NCBI GenBank assembly: GCA_041580375.1
Contig: JBFGDZ010000150.1
Span: forward strand, 1 to 8,655
Length of the DNA stretch: 8,655 nucleotides
Source of the DNA: JAPUIN01 sp041580375
GTDB lineage: Bacteria; Acidobacteriota; Polarisedimenticolia; Gp22-AA2
Direction of reading: 5' to 3'
A model generated the notes under the pieces. It made no database searches. It was given only the letters and a program-made list of their open reading frames with translations, and was not told where the DNA came from. The stretch's first letter is position 1. Each line of letters opens with the position of its first letter. A program made the translations under genes and the position numbers. Positions 4,989 through 8,655 of the stretch are shown here, piece after piece.

Positions 4989-6135
4989 TGACGGCCGGGG
5001 CCGCGCTCGTCTCGCGCAGCAGATCCACGAGGATCTCGTTCGACACGAGGAACGCTGCCGGCGCGATGCGGAGCCGCGCGCCCTCCCGGATCACGAGTCC
5101 GCGCTCGAGGAGCGGGGCGATCCGGGGATCCTCCGGCCCGGGCAGAGACGCGCCGTACCGCGATCGGAGAGCCTCCAGGTCGACGCCCTCGCGCAACCGC
5201 AGTCCGGCGCACAACGCCTCGTATCCCCTCACCGTCCGCGTTTGCCGGTCCTCGATCCTCACGATCCCGGCGCCCCCCGTCCTCACGTAACCGCGCAGGT
5301 CCGGAGCGTTGGAATAGCGTTGCCCGCCCACGTACGAGTGTGCCGAGGGGCCGAAGCCGGCGTACTCCTCATCGGTCCAGTACTTGACGTTGTGCCGGCT
5401 GCGATGCCCCGGGCGGGCGAAGTTGGAGATCTCGTAATGTTCGAAGCCCGCCCGCGACAGCACGGACGACGCGCGCTCGTACAGACCGGCGGCCGCGTCG
5501 TCCGGCATCGGCGACGCGCGCCCGAGATCCACCTCGCGCCCCAGCCGCGTGCGCCCGTGGATCTCGAGCAGATAGAGCGAGACATGGGATACGTCCATGG
5601 CGATCAGGCGTTCGAGATCGTGAACGGCGCGATCCGACCGCTGCCCCGGCAGACCGAGCATCAGATCGATCCCCACGCCGGGCACCGGCGAGCGCACCGC
5701 ATCGGCGACGGCCGCGAGCGCGCGCTCGGCCGTGTGCGGCCGCCGCATCCGACGCAGCATCCCCTCCTCCAGGCTCTGCACCCCGATGCAGATCCGGTTG
5801 ACGCCCGCCGCGGCGATCCGGTCCAGCCAGGCGGGCTCGACGTCCTCGGGATTCGCCTCCAGGCCGATCTCGGCTCCCGCCTCGAGCCGGAACGACCTCC
5901 CGAGCCCCCTCAGCACCGCATCGAGATCGTCCGCCGACAGCAGGGACGGCGTTCCGCCGCCGAAGTGGACGCTGTCCGCCCGGCGCCCCCGCAGCGGCGG
6001 TCCCGCGCCCTCAATCTCCCCGCACAGGGCGCGCACGAATTCCGGGATCGACGCCCGGCGCCCGGCGACGAGATAGAAGTCGCAGTAGCTGCACCGGACC
6101 GAACAGAATGGAACGTGGACGTAGATTCCGATCAC
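4981..6135 (-). CDS. hemW: HemW-like radical SAM heme chaperone (formerly annotated as oxygen-independent coproporphyrinogen III oxidase)
   Basis: A 384-residue cytoplasmic radical SAM protein. The 4Fe-4S cluster motif is C-x3-C-x2-C at Cys11, Cys15 and Cys18 (CSVRCSYC), followed by DF. GGGTPS (59-64) is the SAM-binding GGE-like motif; IGVQSLEEGMLRRMRRPHT (117-135) and GIDLMLGLPGQ (155-165) are typical barrel strands. HNVKYW (248-253) and GFGPSAHSY (260-268) mark HemW rather than the true HemN oxidase. Family knowledge: HemW binds heme and delivers it to membrane respiratory enzymes; enzymatic decarboxylation is not expected. The start is GTG at 6135, overlapping the batE stop as GTGA and preceded by GGAGG (6140-6144). 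The frame is open far upstream, but that part is a shadow of batE. It is the last gene of the operon and runs 8 bases into the tail of the convergent lipoprotein gene. Confidence 0.93.
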   Translation of the reverse strand: MIGIYVHVPFCSVRCSYCDFYLVAGRRASIPEFVRALCGEIEGAGPPLRGRRADSVHFGGGTPSLLSADDLDAVLRGLGRSFRLEAGAEIGLEANPEDVEPAWLDRIAAAGVNRICIGVQSLEEGMLRRMRRPHTAERALAAVADAVRSPVPGVGIDLMLGLPGQRSDRAVHDLERLIAMDVSHVSLYLLEIHGRTRLGREVDLGRASPMPDDAAAGLYERASSVLSRAGFEHYEISNFARPGHRSRHNVKYWTDEEYAGFGPSAHSYVGGQRYSNAPDLRGYVRTGGAGIVRIEDRQTRTVRGYEALCAGLRLREGVDLEALRSRYGASLPGPEDPRIAPLLERGLVIREGARLRIAPAAFLVSNEILVDLLRETSAAPAVTS

Positions 6136-6899
6136 ACTTCCTCCACGTCCGCGGCCGGCACCCAGCCGCTCAGGGCGTTCGGGAGGCTGATCTGATACCA
6201 GTCCCCGAGCCGGTTCCGGATCTCGACACGTGTTCCCTCGTGCACGGTGAAGAGGACCGTATTGTCCTCGGCCGGTCCGCTCCTGACGTCGAGACGCTCT
6301 CCCAGCACGATGGCGTGTTCGCTGCTCGCCTGGCTGGTCTTGTAGTACAGGGCCGCGCCCGACAGCGCGGCCACCAGACCGGCCGCGATCGCGCCGTAGG
6401 CGAGGACCCTCCTGCGTCCGGTCGATCGCGTCAGGGGCAGCGCCCCCGCCAGCCCCGCGGCGGCCAGATAGACGACGAGAAACACCGCCGCCGTCGCGTC
6501 GGTCGAGCGGCGATCGAGCCAGTCGCGGGCAATCCGAAGCGGATACGGGATCTCGGGCTCGGCGACCCGGTCCAGGATGAGACCGCGCGCGAACTCCAGA
6601 TTCTGCCGCGCCTCGCGATCGGTCGGATCGAGACGGAGCGTCCTCTCGTAATGGAGGATGGCGCTCCCCAGCCGCCCCGCCTTGAACAGGGCATTGCCCA
6701 GGTTGTAGTGCACGCGCGGGTCCTCGAGTCCGTACTGGAGTATCTGCCGGTACGCGGCGGCCGCGTCCTCGAACCGTCCCTCCTCGTAATCCGTGTTGCC
6801 CTGTTCGAACAGCTCCGCGGGCGTCGAGGCGAGGACGCTGCCCGCGCTCACGACGGCGGCGGCGAGGGCCAGACCGAGCGCGGGACGGCCCACCCTCAT
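6132..6899 (-). CDS. batE: BatE-like protein: signal peptide, TPR repeats, two membrane segments and a C-terminal SH3 domain
   Basis: A 255-residue envelope protein. Residues 1-25 look like a signal peptide ending in VLAS. Two tetratricopeptide repeats follow (about 27-94, with GNTDYEEGRFEDAAAAYRQIL and HYNLGNALFKAGRLGSAILHYERTLRLDP). Two hydrophobic segments lie at about 137-156 and 165-186. The C-terminus (about 195-255) is a bacterial SH3-type domain with LDVRSGPAEDNTVLFTVHEGT and GWVPAADV. This order matches BatE proteins, which work with BatA, BatB and BatD in the Bacteroides aerotolerance operon; the molecular job is not settled. The start is ATG at 6899, overlapping the batD stop as ATGA. 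There is only a weak ribosome binding site, so translation probably depends on coupling to batD. The next gene, hemW, overlaps by 4 bases. Confidence 0.88.
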   Translation of the reverse strand: MRVGRPALGLALAAAVVSAGSVLASTPAELFEQGNTDYEEGRFEDAAAAYRQILQYGLEDPRVHYNLGNALFKAGRLGSAILHYERTLRLDPTDREARQNLEFARGLILDRVAEPEIPYPLRIARDWLDRRSTDATAAVFLVVYLAAAGLAGALPLTRSTGRRRVLAYGAIAAGLVAALSGAALYYKTSQASSEHAIVLGERLDVRSGPAEDNTVLFTVHEGTRVEIRNRLGDWYQISLPNALSGWVPAADVEEV

Positions 6900-8655
6900 G
6901 CGGCCAGCGCTCTCTCGAGGGCGACAATCGTCTCCTCGGCGCTCTTGATCGCACGCGTCATGTGGGACGGGTCGGCGGAGGCGGGGGCGAATCGCGCGTA
7001 GTCGCAGGCCTCGAGGCACCGGTGGTAGGTGCGCCGCAGATGATCCGGCACGCCGCGCCCGGCCAGGAGCTCCTCGATCTGCTGATGCGTCAGGCCCGCC
7101 GCGGACGTATCGAACTTGTCGGCCACGTACTCCGTGAGCGCCAGGGCCACCGAGGCGTAGAACGCGCGGGAGGAGCCCGGGTTCATCGACCGGCGCGCCT
7201 CCTTGAGCCTGCGGCGCGCCGAGCGGCGCGCGCGGCGCTCGCGCCGCGTGCGCGTATCGCTCCGGCTCCGCTCCCGCCGGAGGGCGAAGGCGAGGATGCC
7301 CAGATCGGCGGCCACCGGCATCAAGAGCAGCGCCACGAACCAGGAGCTGCGGTAGAACGGCCTCGAGCGATCCTGGAGGCCCGCCGGAGCCAGCTTGATG
7401 TAGTGGATGTCGTCGCGCAGACGCCGCACGTCCTTCTGGGCCACCGCTCCGTACGGGGAGCCGCCCTCTCCCTCCCCGCGCGCCACCTGGATCGCGATCG
7501 GGCCGCTCCAGACGGTCCTGTATTCGCCAGCCCTCGGATCGAAGAACGAGAATCGCACGGGCGGTATGGTCTGCTCGCCCGGGGCCATCGGGATGAGAAC
7601 GTAGTCCCACACCTTTTCCCCGCGGAGACGATCGCGGCGCACGTTCGACGCCGACGTCACCTTCGGCGCGTACTGCTTGAACTCGGGCAGATCGGGCAAT
7701 GAAGGGCCGGTCACCGCGTTCAGATTACCTTCTCCTGCCACGCGCACCTTGAGACCGATGGCGTCGTTGACCAGGGACTCGGTCCGATCGGCGAGCACCG
7801 AGAGGGCGAAATCGCCCACGGCTCCCGTGAAGTCGGGGGGCTTCTTCTCCTCCGGCAGCGGCTTCACCTGAATCGTGACGGGCTGGGTGCTGCGGGTCAG
7901 CGTGTCGATCGGAGAGAAGAAGAACGACTGCACCGGATCGGAGGAGCGCCGCCGGATCTGGATCTGATACGTCACTCCGGGAATCGTCAGCTGTCCGGGG
8001 CGGGTGGGAAACAGCGCCCGCTTCATGAGCGTATACCGGACGGTGGGCACTCCGCCCACCTGAACCCGACGCGCGTCGTAGTTGTCGGGCAGCCTGATCT
8101 CCTCGGTCCAGAAACCGGGGAACGACGGGGAATCCTGCATCGAAACCCCGAGCAGGTCGGGCTGGATGTCCATCAGGATCGACAGGGTCACCTGCTGCCC
8201 GACGTACACCTCGCGCGCGTCGACCTGCGCCCGGACCCGGACGTCTCCCTCCGCGCCGGCGCCACCCTCGACGGAGCGCCGGTCGGGTCCCGGCCCCCGG
8301 GGAACGGGCGCCGGAGCGGGCACCGGCCCGCCGCGCGTTCCTCCGTGCACCACCTCCACGGCCAGGGCCCGCGTGGAGTAGGTCCTGCCGGCCACGAGCA
8401 GGCCGATCGGGGGAATGCGCAGGCGGCCGATCCTCCGGGGCCGCAGTGCGTATCGGAAACTCTTCGAGGCGGTGCTACGGCCGTTGATCCACTGGAAACG
8501 GCTCGAAACCGACGGGCCCTGGACGATGTCGAAATCCTCGATGCGGGACAGATCGGGGGGCGACGCACGATCGGAAGAGCCCCCTTCGATCTCGATCGTC
8601 AGGGTGAGGCGATCTCCGAGCTGAATGCGGCTGCGGTCGACCGAAGCGCGCACCA
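6896..8655 (-). CDS. batD: BatD (aerotolerance/oxygen tolerance protein), N-terminus beyond the right edge
   Basis: About 585 residues are visible; the signal peptide and true start lie outside the window. A GTG at 8653 is in frame but sits at the first beta-strand (RASVDRSRIQLGDRLTLTIEI), so it is internal. Counting from it, three related Ig-like units begin near 3, 141 and 285. A Pro/Gly-rich linker (GPVPAPAPVPRGPGP) lies at 109-123, one membrane helix at about 438-458 (WFVALLLMPVAADLGILAFAL), a strongly basic stretch at 459-488 (RRERSRSDTRTRRERRARR), and a helical cytoplasmic C-terminus. This is the BatD layout: a large periplasmic beta-sandwich part on a single anchor. Bat proteins are linked to oxygen tolerance in Bacteroides and to envelope integrity in Leptospira, and MoxR, DUF58 and VWA-domain genes usually precede them. 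It is coupled to batE by ATGA. Confidence 0.93.
   Translation of the reverse strand, partial: VRASVDRSRIQLGDRLTLTIEIEGGSSDRASPPDLSRIEDFDIVQGPSVSSRFQWINGRSTASKSFRYALRPRRIGRLRIPPIGLLVAGRTYSTRALAVEVVHGGTRGGPVPAPAPVPRGPGPDRRSVEGGAGAEGDVRVRAQVDAREVYVGQQVTLSILMDIQPDLLGVSMQDSPSFPGFWTEEIRLPDNYDARRVQVGGVPTVRYTLMKRALFPTRPGQLTIPGVTYQIQIRRRSSDPVQSFFFSPIDTLTRSTQPVTIQVKPLPEEKKPPDFTGAVGDFALSVLADRTESLVNDAIGLKVRVAGEGNLNAVTGPSLPDLPEFKQYAPKVTSASNVRRDRLRGEKVWDYVLIPMAPGEQTIPPVRFSFFDPRAGEYRTVWSGPIAIQVARGEGEGGSPYGAVAQKDVRRLRDDIHYIKLAPAGLQDRSRPFYRSSWFVALLLMPVAADLGILAFALRRERSRSDTRTRRERRARRSARRRLKEARRSMNPGSSRAFYASVALALTEYVADKFDTSAAGLTHQQIEELLAGRGVPDHLRRTYHRCLEACDYARFAPASADPSHMTRAIKSAEETIVALERALAA

Noticed and set aside
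4981..6954. A 657-codon minus frame that would give HemW a 273-residue N-terminal extension
   Set aside because: The extra segment is Arg-rich shadow sequence of batE. GTG at 6135 has a ribosome binding site, overlaps the batE stop and places the radical SAM motif at the normal distance.
7193..7276. A repetitive GCGCGC/GCCGCG-rich stretch that resembles a repeat array
   Set aside because: It encodes the Arg-rich basic segment after the BatD membrane helix; the repetition comes from arginine codons.
6132..7610. A 492-codon minus frame that could make BatE a fusion with a long N-terminal extension
   Set aside because: The part upstream of 6899 is an alternate reading of batD with no domain signal. 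The real start at 6899 has a signal peptide and the ATGA overlap.

Overview
This is a GC-rich chromosomal segment (about two thirds G+C by eye) that looks like the ordinary genome of a free-living bacterium. GTG starts are common and genes within operons overlap by 4 bases. The gene types fit a soil or sediment lineage such as Acidobacteriota, Eisenbacteria-like or deltaproteobacterial groups: an aerotolerance (Bat) operon, MeaB beside an acyl-CoA dehydrogenase, and a lipoprotein of the sulfatase fold ending in LRSLGYIN. I cannot fix the phylum from the sequence alone. No mobile element, CRISPR array, tRNA or rRNA is visible.

Layout. (1) 1-1422, minus strand: an acyl-CoA dehydrogenase followed by the start of meaB, joined by a GTGA overlap, with a good sigma70-type promoter at 1486-1514. 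This suggests breakdown of short or branched acyl-CoAs feeding a B12-dependent methylmalonyl-CoA mutase step. (2) 1423-1866: a divergent intergenic region whose right part is an AT-rich island carrying a near-consensus promoter for (3) a small heat-shock protein gene (1867-2310, plus). Its leader can fold so that the whole Shine-Dalgarno sequence lies in an imperfect hairpin, a candidate RNA thermometer. A strong intrinsic terminator follows. (4) 2419-3453, minus: a PLP-dependent low-specificity threonine aldolase. (5) 3567-4988, plus: a secreted lipoprotein of the sulfatase/alkaline-phosphatase superfamily with Thr where sulfatases carry the Cys/Ser that becomes formylglycine. It seems to be read from a leaderless transcript. 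(6) 4981-8655, minus: batD-batE-hemW, three genes with 4-base overlaps, the tail of a Bat operon whose upstream part lies beyond the right edge.

How the genes relate. Hsp20 and the Bat proteins both fit stress tolerance, but they are separate transcription units. The Bat/HemW group acts at the cell envelope (BatD, BatE) and in heme delivery (HemW), so a link to respiration and oxidative stress is reasonable but inferred. I found no convincing undescribed multi-gene system. The points most worth a second look are the Hsp20 leader hairpin, the altered active site of the sulfatase-like lipoprotein, and its probable leaderless start.
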